Of a stretch of 64,000 nt of DNA, positions 17,504-24,679 are shown one piece after another. Source of the DNA: Massilia aquatica (GTDB lineage Bacteria; Pseudomonadota; Gammaproteobacteria; Burkholderiales; Burkholderiaceae_D); contig NZ_VVIW01000009.1 of assembly GCF_011682045.1 (NCBI RefSeq), forward strand, positions 158,090 to 222,089. Direction: 5' to 3'. Each line of letters starts with the position of its first letter. The stretch's first letter is position 1. The notes beneath the pieces are model-generated. The model was not told the origin of the DNA. It did no database searches and saw only the letters and a program-made list of their open reading frames with translations. The position numbers were made by a program, and so were the translations under genes.

Positions 17504-19426
17504 TCAATGCATCCACACCAGCTTGACCGCCACTTCGCGCGGCACCTCGCTGCGCGTGGCCAGCGCGCCATATTCGGCATGCGCGCCGTTCAGGTTGTGC
17601 CCGGACACCGACAGTTCCATATCGCGCCGCACGCGCCAGCCGAAACGCGCGTCCAGTGCGCGGTAGCCGGGCACCTGGTCGCTCTCGAGCCGCGCCACCT
17701 TGCGCACGGCCAGCTCAATCTCCTTATCGCCCGACAAGATGAAGGTGGAACGCAGCTGCGCCGTATGCGAGGGATCGCGTCCGCTGGTGCGCGGCGCCGG
17801 CTCGTCGTTGCTGCCCGGCTTGAGCGCAAAGCGCTGGTGCAGCGCCAGCCAGCCCGCGCTCAGGCGCCACCACGGCGTGGCCTGGTAGCTGCCCCACATT
17901 TCGATGCCGCGCGACTTGCCTTCCATCTTGCTGTCGAAGGTCAAAAAGCTGCCCGTCGCGTCCACTTCCTGGGTGCGCAAATGGTCGTAGCGGTTGTGGA
18001 ACACAGTAGCCGAGATCGACAGCGCCGGCAGCGGCTGACCGCGATAGCCGAGCTCGAACACCTTGGCCACTTCGGCGCGTACCTGCGGCCCGCCGCGCAG
18101 CAGATACGGGGCGGTGCCGGGAATAAAAGTGTCGGCGTCGAGGCGCGAGGGCGCGCGCACCGTGCGCGACACGCCGCTCCAGAACGCATGCTGCGGCGCG
18201 ACCTGCCATGCCAGGCGCATGCTGGGCAGGAACTCGGCACCGGTGTAGTCGTTGTGCTCGACCCGCGCACCCACGACCAGGCGCAGGTTCTCGCGCAGCG
18301 CCAGCTCGTTCTGGCCAAACAGGCTGGCCCAGTTCTGCCCGACCTTGGCCGGCAGAAAGGCCACCGTCTCGCTGTTGGTGACCTCATCCCAGGTATGGCG
18401 CAGATTCGCCCCCCACACCAGTTGCCCGAAACGGTTGGCCGGCAAGCTGTGCTGGAATTGCAGGTCGGCCACCTGGATGCGCTCGGCGTACGTCGGCGGC
18501 ACGTCGCGCTCGCTATGGTCGATGTAGCCTTGCAGCATCAGGCTGCCGCCGGCATCCAGGGCGTGGGTCCAGCGCGCCGTCAGGCTGGCGCCGGACGAGC
18601 GCACCGTTCCCAGGTCGAGCTTGGTGCCGGTGGTGATCGCACCCGGCTCCGGCTGGTCGAGCGCGCCGCGGTAGGCATTGCCGTGCACGCTGAACAGGTC
18701 GGCGCCGCTGCCCCAGTCGCGCCGCATGCCGGCCTGCCACTGGTGGCGCGCATCGTTGACCGGCGCGCCGCCGGCCAGCTCGGTATGGCGCTCGTTGAGA
18801 TAAGTCGCCTGCAGGCGCCAGTCGCCGCTGCCCTGGCGCACCGCCACATGGTTGCCGCGCTCGCCGGCGCGCAGCGCCACCAGGCTGCCCCGGGTGGCGC
18901 TGCTGGCGCGCGTGGTGATGTTGATGACGCCGTTGACGGCATTGACGCCCCACAAGGTGCCGCCGGGGCCGCTGATGACTTCGATCCGTTCTATGTCTTC
19001 GAGCATGACTTGCTGGGCATCCCAGGTCACCCCGGAAAAGAACGGCGAATACACCGAGCGCCCGTCGATCAGCACCAGCAATTTGTTGGGAACAGTGTTG
19101 CGGCTGCTGTTAAAGCCGCGCGCGCTGATCGCGTAGCCGTAGCCGCTGGTCTGCGCCACCTGCAAATTGGGCGCCAGCCGCAGCGCTTCGGGCACGGTCG
19201 CCGCGCCCGAGCGGCGGATGTCGTCGGCGGTAATCACGAACACCGAGGCGGCGGCGGCGGCCAGGCGTTCCGGCTTTTTCGATACCGACGTGACCTGGAT
19301 ATTGGCCAGGTCCTCGATCGACATGTCGGCCATGGCGTCGGCCGCGACCGCCGACAGCTGGGCCACCGCAGGCAGGGCCAGCAGCAGCGGAGCGAAGGCG
19401 ATCCAGCGCACAGGTGTCATTCTCAT
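17504..19426 (-). CDS. TonB-dependent outer-membrane receptor
   Basis: 640-aa receptor from ATG 19426. The signal peptide WIAFAPLLLALPAVAQ is cleaved around residue 20. A plug domain follows: SVFVITADDIRRSG, VPEALRLAPNLQVAQ, ISARGFNSS, LVLIDGRSVY and IERIEVISGPGGTLWG, ending with NAVNGVINI. A 22-stranded barrel makes up the rest and ends in EVAVKLVWMH. It imports a siderophore, haem, vitamin or other large solute using TonB energy. The substrate cannot be inferred; plugs of this type are common in cobalamin- and catecholate-like receptors. GGAAC precedes the start. It is divergent from the cytochrome b561 gene. Confidence 0.92.
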   Translation of the reverse strand: MRMTPVRWIAFAPLLLALPAVAQLSAVAADAMADMSIEDLANIQVTSVSKKPERLAAAAASVFVITADDIRRSGAATVPEALRLAPNLQVAQTSGYGYAISARGFNSSRNTVPNKLLVLIDGRSVYSPFFSGVTWDAQQVMLEDIERIEVISGPGGTLWGVNAVNGVINITTRASSATRGSLVALRAGERGNHVAVRQGSGDWRLQATYLNERHTELAGGAPVNDARHQWQAGMRRDWGSGADLFSVHGNAYRGALDQPEPGAITTGTKLDLGTVRSSGASLTARWTHALDAGGSLMLQGYIDHSERDVPPTYAERIQVADLQFQHSLPANRFGQLVWGANLRHTWDEVTNSETVAFLPAKVGQNWASLFGQNELALRENLRLVVGARVEHNDYTGAEFLPSMRLAWQVAPQHAFWSGVSRTVRAPSRLDADTFIPGTAPYLLRGGPQVRAEVAKVFELGYRGQPLPALSISATVFHNRYDHLRTQEVDATGSFLTFDSKMEGKSRGIEMWGSYQATPWWRLSAGWLALHQRFALKPGSNDEPAPRTSGRDPSHTAQLRSTFILSGDKEIELAVRKVARLESDQVPGYRALDARFGWRVRRDMELSVSGHNLNGAHAEYGALATRSEVPREVAVKLVWMH

Positions 19427-19619
19427 GGCGTTCCAGACTATCAATGTAGCGGCCATTCCCATGCTCAATGATTGAACTGGGTCTCCGGCAATTTTACAAT
19501 ACGGCGTCCGCTGTACAAGGCGCGCACTATGGTAATCTGCCCTTCGCAAGCGACAATGCTGTTTATTTGGTATATTAGTCCTAGTACGAACTATTCGCAC
19601 GATATCCAGGAGCAGGTCC

Positions 19620-20147
19620 ATGCAGCAACGCTACACCATCACCGCGATCATTTTTCACTGGCTCATCGCCCTGCTGATCGTCGGCGCCTTCATCATGGGC
19701 CTGGTGATGACCGACATTCCCGGCATCACGCCCACCAAGCTCAAATATTATTCCTGGCATAAATGGGCTGGCGTGACGGTGCTGGCGCTGGCCGCCCTGC
19801 GCCTGCTGTGGCGCCTGACCCACCGCGCCCCTGCCTATCCGGCCAGCATGCCCGCCTGGCAAAAAGGCGCCGCGCACGGCCTGCACGGCGTGCTGTACCT
19901 GCTGATGTTCGCGGTGCCGCTGTCGGGTTACTTGTATACCTTGTCGGCCGGGATTCCCGTGGTGTACTTCGGCCTGTTCGAACTGCCGATCATCATTGCC
20001 GCCGATCCCGAGCTCAAGCCGGTCCTGAAAGGCGTGCACTACTGGCTCAACATGGGCCTGGCCGCCTGTGTCGCCCTGCACCTGGCGGCCGCCCTGAAAC
20101 ACCAGTTCATCGACCGCGACGGCGTGCTCAAGCGCATGCTGCCGTAA
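19620..20147 (+). CDS. Cytochrome b561 family protein
   Basis: 175-aa inner-membrane dihaem cytochrome b with four predicted transmembrane helices. The helices carry the haem-ligand histidines (IIFHWLIALL, SWHKWAGV, AAHGLHGVLYLL and VHYWLNMGLAACVALHLAAAL). This is the CybB/YceJ type that oxidises ubiquinol or passes electrons in the membrane. It is the first gene of a three-gene set with two YceI proteins, a pairing also known from E. coli (yceJ-yceI). The ATG at 19620 follows AGGAGCAGG. Confidence 0.9.
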   Translation: MQQRYTITAIIFHWLIALLIVGAFIMGLVMTDIPGITPTKLKYYSWHKWAGVTVLALAALRLLWRLTHRAPAYPASMPAWQKGAAHGLHGVLYLLMFAVPLSGYLYTLSAGIPVVYFGLFELPIIIAADPELKPVLKGVHYWLNMGLAACVALHLAAALKHQFIDRDGVLKRMLP

Positions 20148-20176
20148 GCCGTCCTATTGATTTCCAAGGAGATTGT

Positions 20177-20731
20177 ATGAAGTTTACCAATGGCACTTTG
20201 CTTGCCTCCCTGCTGGCCGTGGCGATCGTTGCCAGCGCCGCTCCGCTGAAAACCGATCCGGCCAAGAGCATGGTGTCGGCCTCGTTCAAGCAGATGAACG
20301 TGCCGGTCGAAGCGAAGTTCACCAAATTTGCGGCCAGCATCGATTACGACGCGGCCAAGCCGGACGCCGCCAAGGCCAGTGTCGAGATCGACACGGCCAG
20401 CCTGGACCTGGGCGATCCGCTGATGAACAAGGAAGTGGCCAAGAAGGATTGGTTCAATTCCGCGCAGTTTCCTAAAGCGAGCTTTGTCTCTTCGGGAATC
20501 AAGGCGGCCGGCCCGGGCAAGATGACGGTCACCGGCAAGCTGTCGATCAAGGGCAAGACGACCGATGTCAGCTTTCCGCTGACGGTGAAAAGCGAGGCCG
20601 GCAAGCACACCTTCGACGGCGCGCTGCCCATCAAGCGCCTCGCCTACAACATTGGCGATGGCGAGTGGAAAGACACCAGCATGGTCGCCGATGAAGTCGT
20701 CATCAAATTCCGCGTCAGCGCGGCGCAGTAA
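20177..20731 (+). CDS. YceI family periplasmic lipid-binding-type protein
   Basis: 184-aa protein with a signal peptide (LLASLLAVAIVASAAP, cleavage near residue 22). The YceI lipocalin-like barrel follows: VEIDTASLDLGDPLMNKEV, WFNSAQFPKASFVSSGI, MTVTGKLSIKGKTTDVSFPLTV. Family members bind isoprenoid quinones or similar amphiphiles in the periplasm. It lies 29 nt after cytochrome b561, consistent with a quinone link, and the strong AAGGAG precedes the ATG by 6 nt. Confidence 0.9.
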   Translation: MKFTNGTLLASLLAVAIVASAAPLKTDPAKSMVSASFKQMNVPVEAKFTKFAASIDYDAAKPDAAKASVEIDTASLDLGDPLMNKEVAKKDWFNSAQFPKASFVSSGIKAAGPGKMTVTGKLSIKGKTTDVSFPLTVKSEAGKHTFDGALPIKRLAYNIGDGEWKDTSMVADEVVIKFRVSAAQ

Positions 20732-20794
20732 GCGCACTACTTTCAAGATTCACAAGCAATTCATTTCACAAGCACTTAACTCAAGGGACACCAC

Positions 20795-21364
20795 ATGAAA
20801 ATCAAGCACCTGATCATCGCCATGGCCACCGCCGCCACCGCCACCGCCAGCTTCGCCGCCGATACCTACAAGATCGACCCGACCCATACCTTCCCGAGCT
20901 TCGAAGCCGACCACATGGGCATCTCCATCCTGCGCGGCAAGTTCACCAAGACCGAAGGCACCGTCGTGCTCGACCGGGCTGCGAAAACCGGCTCGATCGA
21001 CATCACCATCGATGCCGATTCGCTCGATTTCGGTAACGAAAAACTGAACAAGCACGCCAAGAACGAAGACATGTTCGATGTCGCCAAGTTCAAGGAAGTG
21101 ACCTACAAATCGAAGTCGATCACCTACAAGGGCGACGTGCCGGTATCGGTCGAAGGCACCCTGACCCTGCACGGCGTCAGCAAGCCTGTGACGCTGACGA
21201 TCAACAAGTTCAAGTGCATCATCCACCCGATGCACAAGAAGGAAGTCTGCGGCGCCGATGCCTCGGCCGAATTCAAGCGCACCGATTTCGGCATCAGCTA
21301 CGCCGTGCCGCCGTTCGCACCGGAAGTCAAACTGGCGATCCAGGTCGAAGCGGTCAAGAACTGA
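20795..21364 (+). CDS. YceI family periplasmic protein (second copy)
   Basis: 189-aa protein with signal peptide ending near TASFAADTYK. The YceI fold is closer to the canonical form than the preceding copy: IDPTHTFPSFEADHMGISILRGKF, ITIDADSLDFGNEKLNKHAKNEDMFDVAKF, VEGTLTLHGVSKPVTLTI, and the terminal FGISYAVPPFAPEVKLAIQVEA. Two Cys (FKCIIHPMHKKEVCG) could form a disulfide. It is 63 nt after the first yceI and is followed by a strong terminator. The two copies differ substantially, so the duplication is old. Confidence 0.92.
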   Translation: MKIKHLIIAMATAATATASFAADTYKIDPTHTFPSFEADHMGISILRGKFTKTEGTVVLDRAAKTGSIDITIDADSLDFGNEKLNKHAKNEDMFDVAKFKEVTYKSKSITYKGDVPVSVEGTLTLHGVSKPVTLTINKFKCIIHPMHKKEVCGADASAEFKRTDFGISYAVPPFAPEVKLAIQVEAVKN

Positions 21365-21398
21365 TCAAGAACCGGGTCAGCCGCTTGCGGCGGACGTG

Positions 21399-21438
21399 AA
21401 AAAGCCTCGCTTCCGGTGACGGAAGCGAGGCTTTTTTT
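21399..21438. terminator. Bidirectional intrinsic terminator
   Basis: AAAAAGCCTCGCTTCC and GGAAGCGAGGCTTTTTTT form a 16-bp perfect stem with a GGTGAC loop. It lies between the convergent yceI and glycine-zipper stress genes and has A and T tracts suited to terminate both. Confidence 0.92.
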
Positions 21439-21465
21439 CGTGCCGCTTACGTTGAAACGCCCGGC

Positions 21466-22608
21466 TTAACGGCCATCGCGGTCGAAGTCGCCCGGCATGG
21501 CGCGCTCGACTTTATCCCACGCTGCGCGGGTAGCCGACTTGGCTTGCTGCCAGTTCAGGCGCGAGTTGCGTTTGCTGGTTTCCCATTCGTCCGACAGGTT
21601 GTTCTCTACCGAATCGAAGCTGGTGCCGGCATAACGGCCGCGGCTGTTGTAGCCGAGTTCGTAGGCAGGACCGTAGTCGTCGTAGGTGTAGCCTGGCGAA
21701 TAGTAAGGAGCGATCTGGTACGAGCTGCGCCAGTAAGCGGCTTCTTCTTCCGGATTGACCAGCTGGCCGGCTGCTTTACCCGCCATGCCGCCCGCCAGTG
21801 CGCCGATCGCAGCGCCCGCCGCCATGCCGACCGGACCGCCAACCGCACCGGCGGCCGCGCCCATCGCTGCGCCGCTACCGGCGCCCATGCCCTTGGCAAA
21901 GTGATGCTCATGCAGCTCGTCGCCGGCCTTTGGGTTGATGACTTCGGCTGCGCCCTTGCCAGCCAGGCCGCCGGCGATACCGCCGATGGCGGCGCCCGCT
22001 GCCATGCCGATCGGGCCGGCTGCCGCGCCGATACCGGCCCCGGTCAGCGCACCAGCGCCAGCGCCAACGCCGGTACCGATGATGTGCTCGCCTTTGTTTT
22101 CAGTCCAGCTGCGCTCGATGTGGGTAGCGTCGTCATCGTTGCGTGGGTTCACACCCATCAGGATGCCGCCGTTCTTGATGCCTTCTTCGTAGTGCACGAC
22201 GCGCTCTTCAGGAATGCCTGCGCCGATCAGTGCGCCAACCAGGCCACCGGCGATACCGCCAGCGCCGGCACCGGCCAGGGCCGCTGCGATAGGACCGGCG
22301 ACAACCAGGCCAATGCCAGGCAGGACCAGGGTGGTGCCGACGGCGGCGATGCCAGCCAGTACAGCGCCAATGGTGCCGCCGATGCCGGCGCCAACGCCCG
22401 CGCCTTCAGCCGCTTTGCTGCCGAGTTCAGTATCGGTGTCGTTGAAATAGGTTTTCCGGGTGTCGTCCGACATCATCAAGGTCACGTCGTCCTTGCTGTA
22501 GCCACGGTCGGAGAGGGAGTTGTAAGCCCGCTCTGCACTGTCGCGATCACGGAACAGGCCGGTAACCATACGGGAATCTTTTTGGGTCGTGGTGTCGTAA
22601 TTGCTCAT
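21466..22608 (-). CDS. General-stress-type protein with three glycine-zipper blocks
   Basis: 380-aa protein. The N terminus (about 13-60: VTGLFRDRDSAERAYNSLSDRGYSKDDVTLMMSD) resembles the YflT/general stress protein 17M domain. Three long Gly/Ala-rich zipper segments follow (about 65-130, 180-225, 240-285), each with GxxxG repeats and able to form paired membrane helices. Between them lie soluble linkers, including PEERVVHYEEGIKNGGILMGVNPR. A Tyr-rich and polar C terminus ends it. Start at 22608 is supported by AAGGAA. A membrane-associated stress role is inferred. The gene is divergent from glsB, another stress gene, across a 322-bp gap. Confidence 0.8.
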   Translation of the reverse strand: MSNYDTTTQKDSRMVTGLFRDRDSAERAYNSLSDRGYSKDDVTLMMSDDTRKTYFNDTDTELGSKAAEGAGVGAGIGGTIGAVLAGIAAVGTTLVLPGIGLVVAGPIAAALAGAGAGGIAGGLVGALIGAGIPEERVVHYEEGIKNGGILMGVNPRNDDDATHIERSWTENKGEHIIGTGVGAGAGALTGAGIGAAAGPIGMAAGAAIGGIAGGLAGKGAAEVINPKAGDELHEHHFAKGMGAGSGAAMGAAAGAVGGPVGMAAGAAIGALAGGMAGKAAGQLVNPEEEAAYWRSSYQIAPYYSPGYTYDDYGPAYELGYNSRGRYAGTSFDSVENNLSDEWETSKRNSRLNWQQAKSATRAAWDKVERAMPGDFDRDGR

Positions 22609-22930
22609 TTCAATTTCCTTTCGAATTATGGATGTGCGGGGCTCGCATGCAAACCTGGAAATCAATGCCAGTGACGAAACGATAAGCCCGCTTGAACAAT
22701 GCTTCCGTACGTTGCCGCACTCAACAACGGTGTTTCCAAATGGCATGCCGAATGCAGCCGGGCCGACTATTGCGCCCAGGAATTTCCATGACATTCCGCA
22801 AAAAAGATGTTGAATCGTCCATTACGTTCGTTGCCGCACCGACCGTGCAAAGCGCGCGAATTATTCTTTTTCCATGGCCCGGCGATTGCACGTGGCCGGG
22901 TAAATCCCTTAACCAACTGGAGGAATTAAC
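22609..22930. other. Divergent intergenic region between two stress genes
   Basis: 322 bp between the glycine-zipper gene (minus) and glsB (plus). Both promoters must lie here. I see no convincing sigma-70 pair at a sensible distance, no inverted repeat of note and no small ORF with a good ribosome binding site; the promoters may use an alternative sigma factor. CTGGAGGAATT lies just before the glsB ATG. Confidence 0.5.
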
Positions 22931-23200
22931 ATGACATTCATTATCTGGATCATCATCGGTGGTATCTTGGGTTGGCTGGCAAGCATGGTCATGAAAACCG
23001 ATGCCCAACAAGGCATGATCCTCAATGTGGTGGTCGGTATCGTCGGCGCCCTGCTGGGAGGCTGGCTGCTCGGTCCGCTGTTTGGCACCGGCACCATCAA
23101 TTCGGATGACTTCAGCATGTCCGGCCTGCTCGTCTCTTTCCTGGGCGCTGTGATCCTGCTGGCCATCGTCAACCTGCTGCGCCGCGGTAAAGTACGCTAA
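22931..23200 (+). CDS. GlsB/YeaQ/YmgE family stress-response membrane protein
   Basis: 89-aa, three-helix inner-membrane protein. The family pattern is clear: FIIWIIIGGILGWLASMVMK, then GMILNVVVGIVGALLGGWLL, then the loop and LLVSFLGAVILLAIVNLLRRGK. Members are transglycosylase-associated-like small membrane proteins induced by acid or other stress. GGAGG lies 8 nt before the ATG. The gene is followed by a strong terminator that stands directly before the cardiolipin synthase gene. Confidence 0.9.
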   Translation: MTFIIWIIIGGILGWLASMVMKTDAQQGMILNVVVGIVGALLGGWLLGPLFGTGTINSDDFSMSGLLVSFLGAVILLAIVNLLRRGKVR

Positions 23201-23217
23201 ATGCGGTTCGCCCCATG

Positions 23218-23247
23218 ACCAACGCACACGTGCGTTGGTTTTTTTTT
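23218..23247 (+). terminator. Intrinsic terminator between glsB and cls
   Basis: ACCAACGCA, loop CACG, TGCGTTGGT form a 9-bp perfect stem followed by eight more T. It ends 14 nt before the cls ATG, leaving no room for a separate cls promoter downstream of it. Confidence 0.88.
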
Positions 23248-23261
23248 GCCTGGAATTCCCG

Positions 23262-24539
23262 ATGACCAAGAAACCCCTTTATGTAGCATTGATCAGCTGT
23301 GCGCTTACCTTGCTGGGAGTGTTCTTGGTTTTCAATTTCATGCCGAGCGAGAAAAAAATCGAGCGGCAGCTGCATCGCCTGTACGACACCGACGACCCGC
23401 AATTCCGCCGTTCCATGGGCGTGCTGCTGGGTCCCCCAATTCTCGAAGGCAACCAGGTCGAAGTCCTGCTCAACGGCGACCAGATCTTCCCTTCCATGCT
23501 CAAGGCCATCCGCGAGGCGAAACACACGATCACCCTGGAAACCTATATCTACTGGTCCGAATCGATCGGCCAGGAATTCACCGACGCCCTGATCGAGCGC
23601 GCCCGCGCCGGGGTCAAGGTGCATGTCATGCTCGACTTTATTGGCAGCATGAAAATGGACCTCGCCGCCCTCGACCAGATGAAGCAGGCCGGCATCGAAG
23701 TGCAGCGCTACCACAAGCCGGTCTGGTGGAAATTCACGCGCCTGAACAACCGCACCCACCGCAAGGTGCTGGTGGTGGACGGCCAGATCGGCTTTACCGG
23801 CGGGGTCGGCATTGCCGACCAGTGGCGCGGCGCCGGCCAGGACGAAAAGCACTGGCGCGACACCCATTTCCGCGTCGCAGGCCCGGTGGTCGGACAGATG
23901 CAGGCGGTGTTCGCCGACAACTGGACCAAGGCCACCGGCGCCGTCCTCGACGGCCCGCATTATTTCCCCCCGCTCAAAGGGGTGGGCGGCCACGCGGCCC
24001 AGATGTTCAGCAGCTCGCCCAGCGGCGGCAGCGAAAGCATGCTGCTGATGTACCTGATGGCGATCACCTCGGCGCGCGACACGATTCACCTGTCGAGTTC
24101 GTATTTCGTGCCGGATAAACTGACCATCAACGCGCTGGTCGCGGCCGCCAAACGCGGGGTCAAGGTGAAAATCATCACCCCCGGCGAGGACATCGATTCG
24201 GCCGTGGTGCGGATCGCCTCGCGCGAGCGCTGGGGCGCGCTGCTGAAAGCCGGCATCGAGATCGCCGAATACCAGCCGACCATGTTCCACGTCAAGGCGC
24301 TGGTGGTCGATTCGCTGATGGTCTCGGTCGGCTCGACCAACTTCGACAACCGCTCGTTCAGCCTCAACGACGAAGCCAACCTGAACATCATCGACCGCGA
24401 ATTCGCCACCGAGCAAGTGACCATCTTCAACGACGACTGGAAGCGCGCCAAACCGATCAGCCTGCAGGCCTGGGAGCAGCGCCCGTGGACCGAAAAAGTG
24501 ACCGGCGAAGTCGTTTCGCTGATCGGCAACCAGTTGTAG
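23262..24539 (+). CDS. Cardiolipin synthase-type phospholipase D family protein
   Basis: 425-aa membrane enzyme. One N-terminal transmembrane helix (about 6-26) is followed by two PLD domains, each with an HKD motif: His166, Lys168, Asp173 (HRKVLVVDG) and His343, Lys345, Asp350 (HVKALVVDS). Enzymes of this form join phosphatidylglycerol with another phospholipid to make cardiolipin at the inner membrane. The start is taken at the ATG preceded by GGAA. Because the glsB terminator ends 14 nt upstream, expression depends on read-through or on a promoter lying inside or before that hairpin. Confidence 0.9.
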   Translation: MTKKPLYVALISCALTLLGVFLVFNFMPSEKKIERQLHRLYDTDDPQFRRSMGVLLGPPILEGNQVEVLLNGDQIFPSMLKAIREAKHTITLETYIYWSESIGQEFTDALIERARAGVKVHVMLDFIGSMKMDLAALDQMKQAGIEVQRYHKPVWWKFTRLNNRTHRKVLVVDGQIGFTGGVGIADQWRGAGQDEKHWRDTHFRVAGPVVGQMQAVFADNWTKATGAVLDGPHYFPPLKGVGGHAAQMFSSSPSGGSESMLLMYLMAITSARDTIHLSSSYFVPDKLTINALVAAAKRGVKVKIITPGEDIDSAVVRIASRERWGALLKAGIEIAEYQPTMFHVKALVVDSLMVSVGSTNFDNRSFSLNDEANLNIIDREFATEQVTIFNDDWKRAKPISLQAWEQRPWTEKVTGEVVSLIGNQL

Positions 24540-24599
24540 GACGACCCGGAGCAAGGCGCATCTCGCCGCCGGCACGGCCGGCGCGCAATCAAAATGTGG

Positions 24600-24628
24600 T
24601 TGACTATTATTTTGGCGATACGGATACT
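24600..24628 (+). promoter_or_regulatory. Putative sigma-70 promoter of the S46 peptidase gene
   Basis: TTGACT at 24600-24605 and GATACT at 24623-24628 are spaced by 17 bp, giving a 5' leader of about 45 nt before the ATG at 24680. The -35 is near consensus, the -10 weaker. Confidence 0.45.
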
Positions 24629-24679
24629 CTAGGGCGCTCAGCGAGCCAAGCCTGTTCCGATTGACCAAAAAGAGACGAA

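Noticed and set aside
22625..22652. CATAAT and TTGCAT on the minus strand as promoter of the glycine-zipper stress gene
   Set aside because: Transcription would start inside or after the ribosome binding site, leaving too short a leader.
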